Below are positions 18,719-28,996 of a stretch of 64,000 nucleotides of DNA, piece by piece. A program made the translations under genes and the position numbers. This DNA is from Burkholderia anthina (GTDB lineage Bacteria; Pseudomonadota; Gammaproteobacteria; Burkholderiales; Burkholderiaceae). Under the pieces are notes generated by a model that saw only the letters and a program-made list of their open reading frames with translations, had not been told where the DNA came from and did no database searches. The stretch's first letter is position 1, and each line of letters opens with the position of its first letter. Location: positions 1,736,001 through 1,800,000 of the forward strand of contig NZ_CM003768.1 in NCBI RefSeq assembly GCF_001547525.1. The letters run 5' to 3'.

Positions 18719-19153
18719 TCATGCGGGATGCCTGGCCGCTTCGTTCGCGTGGTCTGCCCCGCCGGCCGCTTCGTCGCGCCGCTTGAACACCTCGTGCGCG
18801 GCGAACAGCGCGTTGAGCGCGGCCGGCATCCCCGCATACACGGCCATCTGCATGAACACCTCGACGATCTCGTCGCGCGTGCAGCCGACGTTCAGCGCGG
18901 CCTCGATATGCACCTTCAGTTGCGGCTGCGCGTTGCCGAGCGCGGCCAGCGCGGCGATCGTCGCGATTTCGCGCGCCTTCAGGTCGAGCTGCGGCCGGCT
19001 GTAGATGTCGCCGAAGCTGAATTCGACCAGGAGCCGCGCGAAATCCGGCGCGATCGGCGCAAGTGCCGCGATCACGCGTTCGCCCGCTTCGCCGTCGATT
19101 TCCTTGAGCTTGTTCCAGCCGCGCGTGTAGCGATCCTCAACGAGTCGTTCCAT
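18719..19153 (-). CDS. carboxymuconolactone decarboxylase-family protein
   Basis: A 144-residue, all-helical CMD protein with the typical segments LDLKAREIATIAALAALGNAQPQLKVHIEAALNVGCTRDEI and VFMQMAVYAGMPAALNAL. It lacks the CxxC of AhpD-type peroxidases (one cysteine in the core), so it resembles the decarboxylase-type branch. The substrate is unknown. Its first 17 nt overlap the end of the merR gene, so the pair is co-translated and probably induced together. Confidence 0.88.
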   Translation of the reverse strand: MERLVEDRYTRGWNKLKEIDGEAGERVIAALAPIAPDFARLLVEFSFGDIYSRPQLDLKAREIATIAALAALGNAQPQLKVHIEAALNVGCTRDEIVEVFMQMAVYAGMPAALNALFAAHEVFKRRDEAAGGADHANEAARHPA

Positions 19154-19598
19154 CTTGTCCGTCCTGTTCCGATAAAGAGTGAGAAAGATTCGCCCGTCGT
19201 TCCGTTTCCCGTTCCTGCGCCTCGTAGTACGCGATCTTGGCGCCGATCGCATCGAGGCTCGCCTGCAGCTCCGCGATATGCGCGTGCACCGCGTCGCGAT
19301 GCGCGACCAGCAAGTCGCGCCGCGCGCGGAACGTCGACTCGCCCTGCTCGCGCAGCACCGCGAACGCCTGCATCTGCGCGATCGGCATGCCGGTCGCCTT
19401 CAGGCGCATCACGAAGGCCAGCCAGTCAAGGTCGGCCGGCGCATAGAGCCGGTGCCCGGCCGCCGTGCGCGAAATCGCGCGCAGCAGGCCGGCCTGCTCG
19501 TAATACCGCAACGTGTGCGTCGACACGCCCGTCAGTTCGGCGACTTGCCCGATCGTCAGCGGACCGGCGGCGGAGGGTTGGGATACGGTTTTCGACAT
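19137..19598 (-). CDS. MerR-family regulator of the CMD gene
   Basis: A 153-residue MerR regulator. The winged HTH is at ~14-80 (LTIGQVAELTGVSTHTLRYYEQAGLL and AAGHRLYAPADLDWLAFVMRLKATGMPI). A coiled coil follows at ~95-140. No metal-binding cysteines are present. Its own promoter at 19609-19639 has the 19-bp spacer and central dyad that MerR proteins untwist, so it likely activates its own operon with the CMD gene. Confidence 0.93.
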   Translation of the reverse strand: MSKTVSQPSAAGPLTIGQVAELTGVSTHTLRYYEQAGLLRAISRTAAGHRLYAPADLDWLAFVMRLKATGMPIAQMQAFAVLREQGESTFRARRDLLVAHRDAVHAHIAELQASLDAIGAKIAYYEAQERETERRANLSHSLSEQDGQDGTTR

Positions 19599-19608
19599 GG
19601 CAGGAACA

Positions 19609-19639
19609 AGGTTAGGAGTTAGAGTTCACTCTAAGTCAA
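19609..19639 (-). promoter_or_regulatory. MerR-type promoter with 19-bp spacer and operator
   Basis: On the minus strand the -35 is TTGACT (19634-19639) and the -10 is TAACCT (19609-19614), separated by 19 bp. The dyad TTAGAG-TTCA-CTCTAA (plus-strand reading, 19619-19634) fills the spacer. This over-long spacer with a centred operator is the classic MerR activation architecture. Confidence 0.85.
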
Positions 19640-19884
19640 GCATTGTCTGACTGCCAGTGCGGCGTTCGCCCGCGATCCCCCTGCGACACCGTAAAGAATG
19701 GTCAAAATCGCCCGCCGCGACCGCTTTCGGCCTTTACAGCACCGCAAGCCTTCAGCAAGATGCGATCAGCCTGTCTCAAAAAGGGCACGCATTTGTCCTA
19801 TGCTTAACGGCGACGCCCGGCCAGCTCGTGGGCCGCCGTCCGTTGCAACAACCATTCATCCGTCAGAACCAGGGAGCCCTTGCC

Positions 19885-20496
19885 ATGCTGAAAAAGCTGC
19901 TGATGCTGTTCGTCGCGCTGTCGCTGTCGCTCGCCGCCGGCCTTGCCGCGGCCGTCGATGTCAACACGGCCGACCAGGCCGCGCTCGAATCCGTGAAGGG
20001 TCTCGGGCCCGTGAAGTCGAAGGCGATCATCGACGAACGCACCAAGAACGGCCCGTTCAAGGACGCCGACGATCTCGCGAACCGCGTGAAGGGTCTCGGC
20101 ACGAAGTCGGTCGGGCATCTCGAGGAAAACGGCCTGACGATCGGCGGCTCGTCGACGCCGCCGAAGGGCGTGAAGCCGTCGAAGCCGGCCGCGACGACGT
20201 CGGCGCCCCCATCGACCACGACGTCGGCAGGCACCGCATCGACGTCCACGACCGCGACGGCCGGCACGACGACCACGGCCCCCGCGCCGGCGGCGAGCGC
20301 ACCGGAAGCAGCCGCCAAGCCGGCCAAGACCAAGCGCGCATCGAAGAAGGAAAAGGCGGCAGCGGCGGCAGCGGCATCCGCGGACGCGGGTGCGAGCGCA
20401 CCGGCGGCCGCGTCGTCCACGAAGGCCGCGAAGGGTTCGAAGAAGAAGAGCAAGAAGGACAAGGCAGCCTCCGCCGCCGCGGCGTCGGGCGCCTGA
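19885..20496 (+). CDS. ComEA-like helix-hairpin-helix protein with a lysine/alanine-rich tail
   Basis: A 203-residue exported protein. A signal peptide (about 1-22, cleaved in AAGLAAA-VDVN) precedes a ComEA-type HhH domain (23-85: DVNTADQAALESVKGLGPVK and KNGPFKDADDLANRVKGLG). ComEA binds incoming double-stranded DNA in the periplasm during natural transformation. The remaining ~115 residues are low complexity: Pro/Thr/Ala, then KTKRASKKEK and KGSKKKSKKDK blocks that resemble histone H1-like tails. The tail could add nonspecific DNA binding. The ATG at 19885 is taken because it begins the signal peptide. Confidence 0.85.
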   Translation: MLKKLLMLFVALSLSLAAGLAAAVDVNTADQAALESVKGLGPVKSKAIIDERTKNGPFKDADDLANRVKGLGTKSVGHLEENGLTIGGSSTPPKGVKPSKPAATTSAPPSTTTSAGTASTSTTATAGTTTTAPAPAASAPEAAAKPAKTKRASKKEKAAAAAAASADAGASAPAAASSTKAAKGSKKKSKKDKAASAAAASGA

Positions 20497-20584
20497 TGTG
20501 CGCCGCGCGCGCGACGGCGTGCGCGCGGCATTCGTTCAACGGGCGCCGTCGTCACGGCGCCCTTTTCAGTGAAGGTGAAGAACC

Positions 20585-21016
20585 ATGGGTCTCCTCGACA
20601 TCGTCGGCGGTCTGATCGGCGGCCAGGCCGGCGGCAACTCGCAAAGCGCGCTGATCACGACCGCGCTCGAATTCATCAACAACCAGCCGGGCGGCCTGAA
20701 CGGGCTGATCGAGAAGTTCAAGGCCGGCGGCGCCGGCGAGATCATCGGTTCGTGGGTCGGCACCGGCGAAAACCAGCCGATCTCGCCGGATACGCTGCAG
20801 AACGTGCTCGGCTCGGACGTCGTCGGCTCGCTCGCGAGCAAGGTCGGCATCGATCCCGCGCAGGCCTCGTCGATCCTCGCGCAGGTGCTGCCGCACGTCG
20901 TCAACGGCGCGACGCCGAACGGCGAAGTGCCGGCCAGCGGCCAGGTCGACACGTCGAACGTGCTCGGCACGCTCACGCAGCTCGCCGGCATGTTCGGCGG
21001 CAACAAGCAGGGCTGA
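20585..21016 (+). CDS. YidB-family (DUF937) protein
   Basis: A 143-residue protein beginning MGLLDIVGGLIGGQAGGNSQ, with the DUF937 pattern of glycine-rich turns and helices (GGLNGLIEKFKAGGAGEIIGSWVGTGENQPISPDTLQNVLG in the centre). Family function is unknown; E. coli YidB is an uncharacterised homologue. There is no signal peptide or transmembrane segment beyond the mildly hydrophobic N-terminus. It follows the comEA-like gene by 88 nt and ends in a strong terminator facing clpB. Confidence 0.9.
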   Translation: MGLLDIVGGLIGGQAGGNSQSALITTALEFINNQPGGLNGLIEKFKAGGAGEIIGSWVGTGENQPISPDTLQNVLGSDVVGSLASKVGIDPAQASSILAQVLPHVVNGATPNGEVPASGQVDTSNVLGTLTQLAGMFGGNKQG

Positions 21017-21062
21017 GAGCCCGCGCCGCGACCGGGCGGCCCGTTCGGCCGCTCCATAAGCA

Positions 21063-21093
21063 AACACCCCGCCGAGGCGGGGTGTTCGTTTTT
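21063..21093 (+). terminator. Rho-independent terminator after the YidB-like gene
   Basis: An 11-bp stem (AACACCCCGCC with GGCGGGGTGTT) with a GA spacer is followed by CGTTTTT. It lies between convergent genes. Confidence 0.9.
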
Positions 21094-21135
21094 GCGCGCC
21101 CGGCGTGAGCCGGGCACGCGGCCGATGGCGGACGA

Positions 21136-23733
<2,598 letters not shown>

Positions 23734-23766
23734 TTGGTTGAGACCTCCAATTTTCGATTAACACCA

Positions 23767-23794
23767 AGATGAGGATGGTTATGCGGCTTTCAAG
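23767..23794 (-). promoter_or_regulatory. Heat-shock (sigma-32) promoter of clpB
   Basis: On the minus strand CTTGAA (23789-23794), a 14-bp spacer and CCTCATCT (23767-23774) match the sigma-32 consensus CTTGAA-N13-15-CCCCATNT with one mismatch in the -10. It lies ~35 nt before the clpB ATG. Confidence 0.8.
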
Positions 23795-23891
23795 CGAAAT
23801 TCGGGTTGATTCAGCGCAAAAATTGCCGGATAACCTGAAAACGGTCCGGCGGCGTGATGGCGCGAGCGGGCAGCGCGCGGCGCCCCGCGCA

Positions 23892-24410
23892 TCAGGGGGC
23901 CCTGGAGGACGTCTGTTCAACTGCCGGCGCTTCGTCCGGCGACGGCGCGGCACGCACGAGCGCGACCGGACGAATGCCGAGCAACGCCGCGAGCGGCGAT
24001 GCGGGCACGGCCAGCTCGCCGAGCGTGTGACGATCGAGCTCCGCGAAGAACGCATCGCGCGCGGCCGCCAGCACGCTTTTCAGCCGGCACTGCGGCTCGA
24101 TCACGCAGCCGCGCGGCTCGCTGCCGTCGGGCGAAAAGCAGCCGACCAGCGCGAAGTCGTTTTCGGTCGCCCGCACGACCTGGCCGACCGTCAGCCGCAG
24201 CGAATCGGCGAACAGCCGCAGCCCGCCGTTGCGGCCGCGCACGGTGTCGACCCAGCCCAGTTCGCCGAGCCGCTGGACGACTTTCATCAGATGGTTCTTC
24301 GAGATGCCGTAGGCGTCCGAGATCTCCTGGATCGTCGCGAGCCCCTCGCCGCGCACGGCCAGATACAGCATCACGCGCAGCGAATAGTCGGTGTAGTCGG
24401 TGAGTCTCAT
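23892..24410 (-). CDS. nsrR: Rrf2-family regulator, NsrR-like (nitric oxide sensor)
   Basis: A 172-residue winged-helix regulator starting MRLTDYTDYSLRVMLYLAV, the usual NsrR N-terminus, with the recognition helix region SKNHLMKVVQRLGELGWVDTVRGRNGGL. Three cluster-ligand cysteines are C91, C102 and C108. NsrR holds an iron-sulfur cluster that reacts with NO and derepresses NO-detoxifying genes. The Cys91-Cys102 spacing is longer than the 5-7 residues I recall for other NsrR proteins. The divergent truncated haemoglobin supports an NO-related role; NsrR rather than IscR is inferred from sequence style and this neighbour. Confidence 0.85.
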   Translation of the reverse strand: MRLTDYTDYSLRVMLYLAVRGEGLATIQEISDAYGISKNHLMKVVQRLGELGWVDTVRGRNGGLRLFADSLRLTVGQVVRATENDFALVGCFSPDGSEPRGCVIEPQCRLKSVLAAARDAFFAELDRHTLGELAVPASPLAALLGIRPVALVRAAPSPDEAPAVEQTSSRAP

Positions 24411-24533
24411 GAGCGAATACAGAAAAGGTCGATCGTGCCCCGCTCGGATGAACCGGGCCGATCGCGAGGCGTGCAGGGCCGATAGACGGCGCCGTGGCGC
24501 GGCCCCGGGTTGCCGGGATCGCGTGCGCGCAAT

Positions 24534-24549
24534 AAGATGCGGGATATCT
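24534..24549 (+). promoter_or_regulatory. Possible NsrR half-site upstream of the haemoglobin gene
   Basis: AAGATGCGGGATATCT begins with AAGATGC, matching the NsrR half-site of enterobacteria, and ends in a weak inverted ATCT. It lies in the nsrR-haemoglobin gap. The second half is poor. Confidence 0.3.
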
Positions 24550-24662
24550 ACACGTTTTCCAGGGGTTATTGGACGCTATTTTGCGTCAAAATCCGACCGG
24601 CGTCCTGCCCGTCGCCGGCGCCGTCGCGCCGTCACCGCCCCGCTCTACCGGCCCTTTTCGTC

Positions 24663-25223
24663 ATGACTGCCCAACCCGTCTCGCCCGATACCGTACCGGC
24701 CCGCCCCCGCGACGCCGAGCCGACCGAAGACAACATCCGCGATCTCGTCTACGCGTTCTACGACCGCGTACGCGCCGATCCGCTGCTGGGGCCCGTATTC
24801 GACGCGAAGCTGGCCGGCCGCTGGGACGACCATCTGCCGAAGATGGTGACGTTCTGGTCGAGCCTCGTGCTCGGCACCAAGGGCTATCGCGGCAACGTGC
24901 AGCAGGCGCACCAGCCGCTCGACGGGATCGAGCCGGCCCATTTCAGCCGCTGGCTGTCGCTGTTCCTGAACACCGTCGAAGCGCGCTACGCGCCGCCCGC
25001 GGCGGTTCGTTTCATGGAGCCCGCGCTGCGGATCGCGCAGAGCCTGCAGTTGAGCCGGTTCGGCTGGGACTACCGGATTCCGCCCGAGCAGCAGGCGCTG
25101 CTCGACGCGATCGCGCCGCGCCGCCGCGACGCGGGCGACGATTCGCACGCGTTGCCGTCGCGCGCCCGCGGCGAGCCTTTTCCGACGAAGATCATCGGGC
25201 GCGGCGTCGACCCGGACGCGTAA
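24663..25223 (+). CDS. group III truncated haemoglobin
   Basis: A 186-residue protein whose residues ~20-150 form a 2-on-2 globin. The tyrosine in YAFYDRV (about Y33) fits the B10 ligand-stabilising position. F64/W65 in TFWSSLVLGTKGYRGN are family-typical, and H83 in QQAHQPL is the likely proximal haem ligand. Group III (trHbP/Ctb-like) globins bind O2 and NO; Campylobacter Ctb is induced by nitrosative stress. A polar C-terminal extension of ~35 residues is unusual. The ATG at 24663 is chosen since an upstream open frame (24510) would cross the probable promoter. Confidence 0.9.
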   Translation: MTAQPVSPDTVPARPRDAEPTEDNIRDLVYAFYDRVRADPLLGPVFDAKLAGRWDDHLPKMVTFWSSLVLGTKGYRGNVQQAHQPLDGIEPAHFSRWLSLFLNTVEARYAPPAAVRFMEPALRIAQSLQLSRFGWDYRIPPEQQALLDAIAPRRRDAGDDSHALPSRARGEPFPTKIIGRGVDPDA

Positions 25224-25285
25224 CGCCCTTTACACGCGACGACGGCACGCACGCGGCACTTCGCTGCATCGCCCGCGTGCCGCGC

Positions 25286-25762
25286 TCAGCGCGGCGCGTT
25301 GCCCGACTCGACGCCCCAGCGCGCGAGCGCGGCGTCGTCGGTGCTGCGCGCATCGACCCAGCGCTCGCCGTCAGGCGTCGTTTCCTTCTTCCAGAACGGC
25401 GCTTCGGTCTTCAGATAATCCATCACGAACTCACACGACGCGAACGCGTCGCCGCGGTGCGACGCGACCGTCGCGACCATCACGATCTGGTCGAGCGGTA
25501 GCAGCCTGCCGACGCGGTGCACGATCGCGACGTCGACACCCGGCCAGCGCCGGCCGGCCTCGGCCGCGATCTTTTCGAGCGCCTTCTCGGTCATTCCGGG
25601 ATAGTGCTCGAGCTCCATCGCGGCGACCGTATCGCCTTCGTTCAGGTCGCGCACCGTGCCGACGAAGCACGCGAGCGCGCCGATCTTCGGGTTGCGCGCC
25701 CGCAATGCCGCCACTTCGGCATTCAGATCGAAATCGTCGGTCTGGACTCGTACCGTTGCCAT
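25286..25762 (-). CDS. moaE: molybdopterin synthase catalytic subunit
   Basis: A 158-residue large subunit of molybdopterin synthase. It inserts the dithiolene sulfurs, supplied by the MoaD thiocarboxylate, into cyclic pyranopterin monophosphate. Family segments include GALACFVGTVRD, LEHYPGM, the VHRVGRLLPLDQIVMVATVASHR stretch and the active-site lysines in KTEAPFWKKE. It starts 9 nt after moaD; moeA-moaD-moaE form a leftward operon. Confidence 0.97.
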   Translation of the reverse strand: MATVRVQTDDFDLNAEVAALRARNPKIGALACFVGTVRDLNEGDTVAAMELEHYPGMTEKALEKIAAEAGRRWPGVDVAIVHRVGRLLPLDQIVMVATVASHRGDAFASCEFVMDYLKTEAPFWKKETTPDGERWVDARSTDDAALARWGVESGNAPR

Positions 25763-25771
25763 CGCCCCCCC

Positions 25772-26029
25772 TCAACCGCCCGTGACGGGCGGGAAGAACG
25801 CGACCTCGCAGCCTTCGGTGAGCCGCGTGTCGGGGTCGGTCATCTCGTGGTTGCACGCCATGCGCAACGCGCGCCCTTCGGCGAGCGTGTCGGCCCACGC
25901 GCCGCCGCGCACACGCAGCCACGCGCGCACGTCGCCGACGGTCGTCACGCCGTCCGGCACGTCGGCTTCTTCATCGGCCACGCCCAGCGCTTCGCGCACG
26001 CTTGCAAAAAATTTCAGTTGAATCTTCAT
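25772..26029 (-). CDS. moaD: molybdopterin synthase sulfur carrier subunit
   Basis: An 85-residue ubiquitin-like sulfur carrier (MKIQLKFFASVREALG) ending in the essential diglycine (FFPPVTGG). MoeB adenylates this C-terminus and it is converted to a thiocarboxylate. It lies between moeA (19-nt gap) and moaE (9-nt gap). Confidence 0.97.
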   Translation of the reverse strand: MKIQLKFFASVREALGVADEEADVPDGVTTVGDVRAWLRVRGGAWADTLAEGRALRMACNHEMTDPDTRLTEGCEVAFFPPVTGG

Positions 26030-26048
26030 GGTTCGGGGAGCCGTCGCG

Positions 26049-27296
26049 TCACGACAGCAGTTCGGAAAACGGAATGAAACGCACGGTCTCGCCTGCGCTG
26101 ATCGCGTGCTGCGGCGGATTGTCGATCAGGCCGTCGCCCCAGACCGTCGACGTGAGCACGGCCGAGCTCTGGTTCGGGAACAGGTCGAGGCCGCCGGCCG
26201 CATTGACGCGCGCGCGCAGGAATTCGTTGCGCCGGTCGCCCTTGCTCTGCGAAAAATCGGCACGCAGCGACAACGCGCGCGGCGCGACGTCGCGCACGCC
26301 GGACAGGCGCAGCAGGAACGGCCGCACGAACAGCAGGAACGTGACGAAGCTCGAGACCGGGTTGCCGGGCAGCCCGATGAAATGCGCGTCGGCGCGCTCG
26401 TCGCCGCGGCGCACCGCGCCGTACGCGAGCGGCTTGCCGGGCTTCATCGCGATCTGCCACAGCGCGAGCCGGCCTTCGGCCTCCACGGCCGGCTTCACGT
26501 GATCCTCGTCGCCGACCGACACGCCGCCGCTCGTCAGGATCACGTCGTGATCGCGGGCGGCCTCGCGCAGCGTGTCGCGCGTCGCGGCCAGCGAGTCGGG
26601 CACGATTCCGTAGTCGGTCACGTGGCAGCCGAGCCGCTCGAGCAGCCCGCGCAACGTGAAGCGGTTCGAGTTGTAGATCGCGCCGGGCTTCAGCGGCTCG
26701 CCGGGCATCGTCAGTTCGTCACCGGTGAAGAACACCGCGACGCGAATCCGCCGCGCGACCGCCAGTTGCGCGCAGCCGACCGACGCGGCGAGACCCAGCG
26801 CCTGCGGCGTGAGCCGCGTGCCGGCCGGCAGGATCACCGAACCCTGACGGATGTCCGCGCCCTGCGCGGTGATCCATTCGCCGGCCTTCGGCGTGTGCAG
26901 GATCTCGACCGCGTCGCCGTCGGCCGATGCCTGCTCCTGCATCACGACGGCATCGGCGCCCGGCGGCACCGTCGCGCCGGTGAAAATCCGCGCGGCCGTG
27001 CCGGCCGCGAGCGGCGCGGCCGGATGCCCGGCCGGAATGCGCTGCGACACCGGCAGGCGCCGGTCGCCGTGCAGCAGGTCGGCGACACGCACCGCATAGC
27101 CGTCCATCGCGCTCGTGTGCATCGGCGGCACGTCGAGCGGCGAGCTGACGTCGGCCGCCAGCACGCGGCCGAGCGCGTCGAGCGTGGCGACGGTTTCGGC
27201 GCCGGGCAGCGGCTTCGCGGCGTCGAGCAGCGCGGCGAGCGCCTCGGCGGTCGACAGCATCGGCGCGCGCGGCGCCGCGGGATTCGGGTTCGACAT
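26049..27296 (-). CDS. moeA: molybdopterin molybdenumtransferase
   Basis: A 415-residue enzyme that inserts molybdate into adenylated molybdopterin, the last step of basic cofactor synthesis. Diagnostic segments are the TSAMDGYAVR active-site aspartate, the IFTGATVPPGADAVVMQE domain, and the MoCF fold with TSGGVSVGDEDHVK and GLPGNPVSSFVTF. The length matches E. coli MoeA (411). It is the first gene of the moeA-moaD-moaE operon, separated from thrC by 234 nt and a terminator. Confidence 0.97.
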   Translation of the reverse strand: MSNPNPAAPRAPMLSTAEALAALLDAAKPLPGAETVATLDALGRVLAADVSSPLDVPPMHTSAMDGYAVRVADLLHGDRRLPVSQRIPAGHPAAPLAAGTAARIFTGATVPPGADAVVMQEQASADGDAVEILHTPKAGEWITAQGADIRQGSVILPAGTRLTPQALGLAASVGCAQLAVARRIRVAVFFTGDELTMPGEPLKPGAIYNSNRFTLRGLLERLGCHVTDYGIVPDSLAATRDTLREAARDHDVILTSGGVSVGDEDHVKPAVEAEGRLALWQIAMKPGKPLAYGAVRRGDERADAHFIGLPGNPVSSFVTFLLFVRPFLLRLSGVRDVAPRALSLRADFSQSKGDRRNEFLRARVNAAGGLDLFPNQSSAVLTSTVWGDGLIDNPPQHAISAGETVRFIPFSELLS

Positions 27297-27445
27297 CGAT
27301 GGAATCGGGGATCGTTGGAATCAATACGTCATTGTAGCGACGACGCCACGCGGGCGCGCGATATGGCGGGCATGCGAAAACTGTGATCGGCGCGAACGCG
27401 CGGGTCTGGCACCTGTTTCGCGCGGCGTACGAGGCCCGCGCGCCA

Positions 27446-27496
27446 AACGAAACGGCCGGAACCCCGATCCGTTCGACGAATCGGCATTCCGGCCGT
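27446..27496 (-). terminator. Rho-independent terminator after thrC
   Basis: A long hairpin of ACGGCCGGAA and TTCCGGCCGT, with an inner CCGAT/ATCGG pair, is followed on the minus strand by TTTCGTTTGG. It lies 35 nt beyond the thrC stop. Confidence 0.8.
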
Positions 27497-27530
27497 CCCG
27501 CGCGACCGGGCCCGCGGGCCCGGCCGTGCG

Positions 27531-28982
27531 TCATGCGCCCGTATGGGCGGCGATGAAGTCCTTCACCTGCTGCGCGTCGGCCTTCACGACCTCGAAGCGC
27601 TGCGGCAGCGCCTCGAGCCCGTCGAAAGCGGCCGGACGCTCGGCTTCGCGATCGAGCGCCTCGCGGATCGTCTCGCCGAACTTGATCGGCTGTGCCGTCT
27701 CGAGCACGACCATCGGCACGCCGGCCTCCAGATGCTCGCGCGCGACCTTCACGCCGTCGGCCGTATGCGTATCGATCATCGTGTCGTAGCGCGAGAACAC
27801 GTCGCGGATCGTCGCGATGCGGTCGGCGTGGCTGCTGCGGCCGGACACGAAGCCGAATTCGGCCACACGCGCGAAATCGCCGCTCGCCGCGAGATCGAAG
27901 CCGCCCTTCTCCTCGACGTCGCGGAACAGTTGCATCACGCGCGCCGGATCGCGGCCGAGCAGGTCGAACACGAAGCGCTCGAAGTTCGACGCCTTCGAGA
28001 TGTCCATGCTCGGGCTGCTCGTGTGATAGGTGTTCTCGGCGCTGCGCACGCGGTACGCGCCGGTGCGGAAGAACTCGTCGAGCACGTCGTTCTCGTTGGT
28101 CGCGACCACCAGCTTCGCGATCGGCAGCCCCATCATCCGCGCGATGTGGCCCGCGCAGACGTTGCCGAAGTTGCCCGACGGCACCGTGAACGACACGCGC
28201 TCGTCGTTGGACTGCGTCGCCGCGAAATAGCCCTTGAAGTAGTACACGACCTGCGCGACGACGCGTGCCCAGTTGATCGAGTTGACGGTGCCGATCTTGT
28301 GCCGCGCCTTGAACGCGTGATCGTTCGACACGGCCTTCACGATGTCCTGGCAGTCGTCGAACACGCCTTCGACCGCGAGGTTGAAGATGTTCGGATCCTG
28401 CAGGCTGAACATCTGCGCCGTCTGGAACGCGCTCATCTTCTTGTGCGGCGACAGCATGAACACGCGCACGCCGGCCTTGCCGCGCATCGCATACTCGGCC
28501 GCGCTGCCGGTGTCGCCCGACGTCGCGCCGAGGATGTTCAGCGTTTCGCCGTGCTTCGCGAGCGTGTACTCGAACAGGTTGCCGAGCAGTTGCATCGCCA
28601 TGTCCTTGAACGCGAGCGTCGGGCCGTTCGACAGTTCGAGCAGCGACAGCGCCGCGCCGTTCTCGGTGCCGAGCGCCTTCAGCGGCGTGATGTCGGACGC
28701 GTTCTCGCCATGGCGCGTGTTGCTGTACACGGCGGCCGTATAGGTGCGGCGCGTGATCGCGCGCAGGTCGTCGGCCGGCACGTCGTCGCAGAACTTCGAC
28801 AGGATCTCGAACGCGAGATCCGCGTACGACAGCGTGCGCCAGCGCGCGAGCTCGTCGGCGGACACCTTCGGATACTCGGCCGGCAGGTAGAGCCCGCCGT
28901 CCTTCGCGAGCCCGCCGAGCAGGATGTCGGAGAACGTATGGCGCTCGCCGATGCCGGCGCCGCGCGTGGAGATGTAGTTCAT
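27531..28982 (-). CDS. thrC: threonine synthase
   Basis: A 483-residue PLP enzyme converting O-phosphohomoserine to threonine. The start MNYISTRGAG is usual for proteobacterial ThrC. The PLP lysine is K126 in NGPTLAFKDMAMQLLGN, and GATSGDTGSAAEYA binds the phosphate. It lies 14 nt downstream of hom and ends the alaA-hom-thrC unit. Confidence 0.98.
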   Translation of the reverse strand: MNYISTRGAGIGERHTFSDILLGGLAKDGGLYLPAEYPKVSADELARWRTLSYADLAFEILSKFCDDVPADDLRAITRRTYTAAVYSNTRHGENASDITPLKALGTENGAALSLLELSNGPTLAFKDMAMQLLGNLFEYTLAKHGETLNILGATSGDTGSAAEYAMRGKAGVRVFMLSPHKKMSAFQTAQMFSLQDPNIFNLAVEGVFDDCQDIVKAVSNDHAFKARHKIGTVNSINWARVVAQVVYYFKGYFAATQSNDERVSFTVPSGNFGNVCAGHIARMMGLPIAKLVVATNENDVLDEFFRTGAYRVRSAENTYHTSSPSMDISKASNFERFVFDLLGRDPARVMQLFRDVEEKGGFDLAASGDFARVAEFGFVSGRSSHADRIATIRDVFSRYDTMIDTHTADGVKVAREHLEAGVPMVVLETAQPIKFGETIREALDREAERPAAFDGLEALPQRFEVVKADAQQVKDFIAAHTGA

Positions 28983-28996
28983 GTCGTTCCTGGTCC

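Noticed and set aside
24534-24549. Full NsrR operator upstream of the truncated haemoglobin
   Set aside because: Only one half-site is convincing, so it is kept as a low-confidence feature rather than a finding of an operator.
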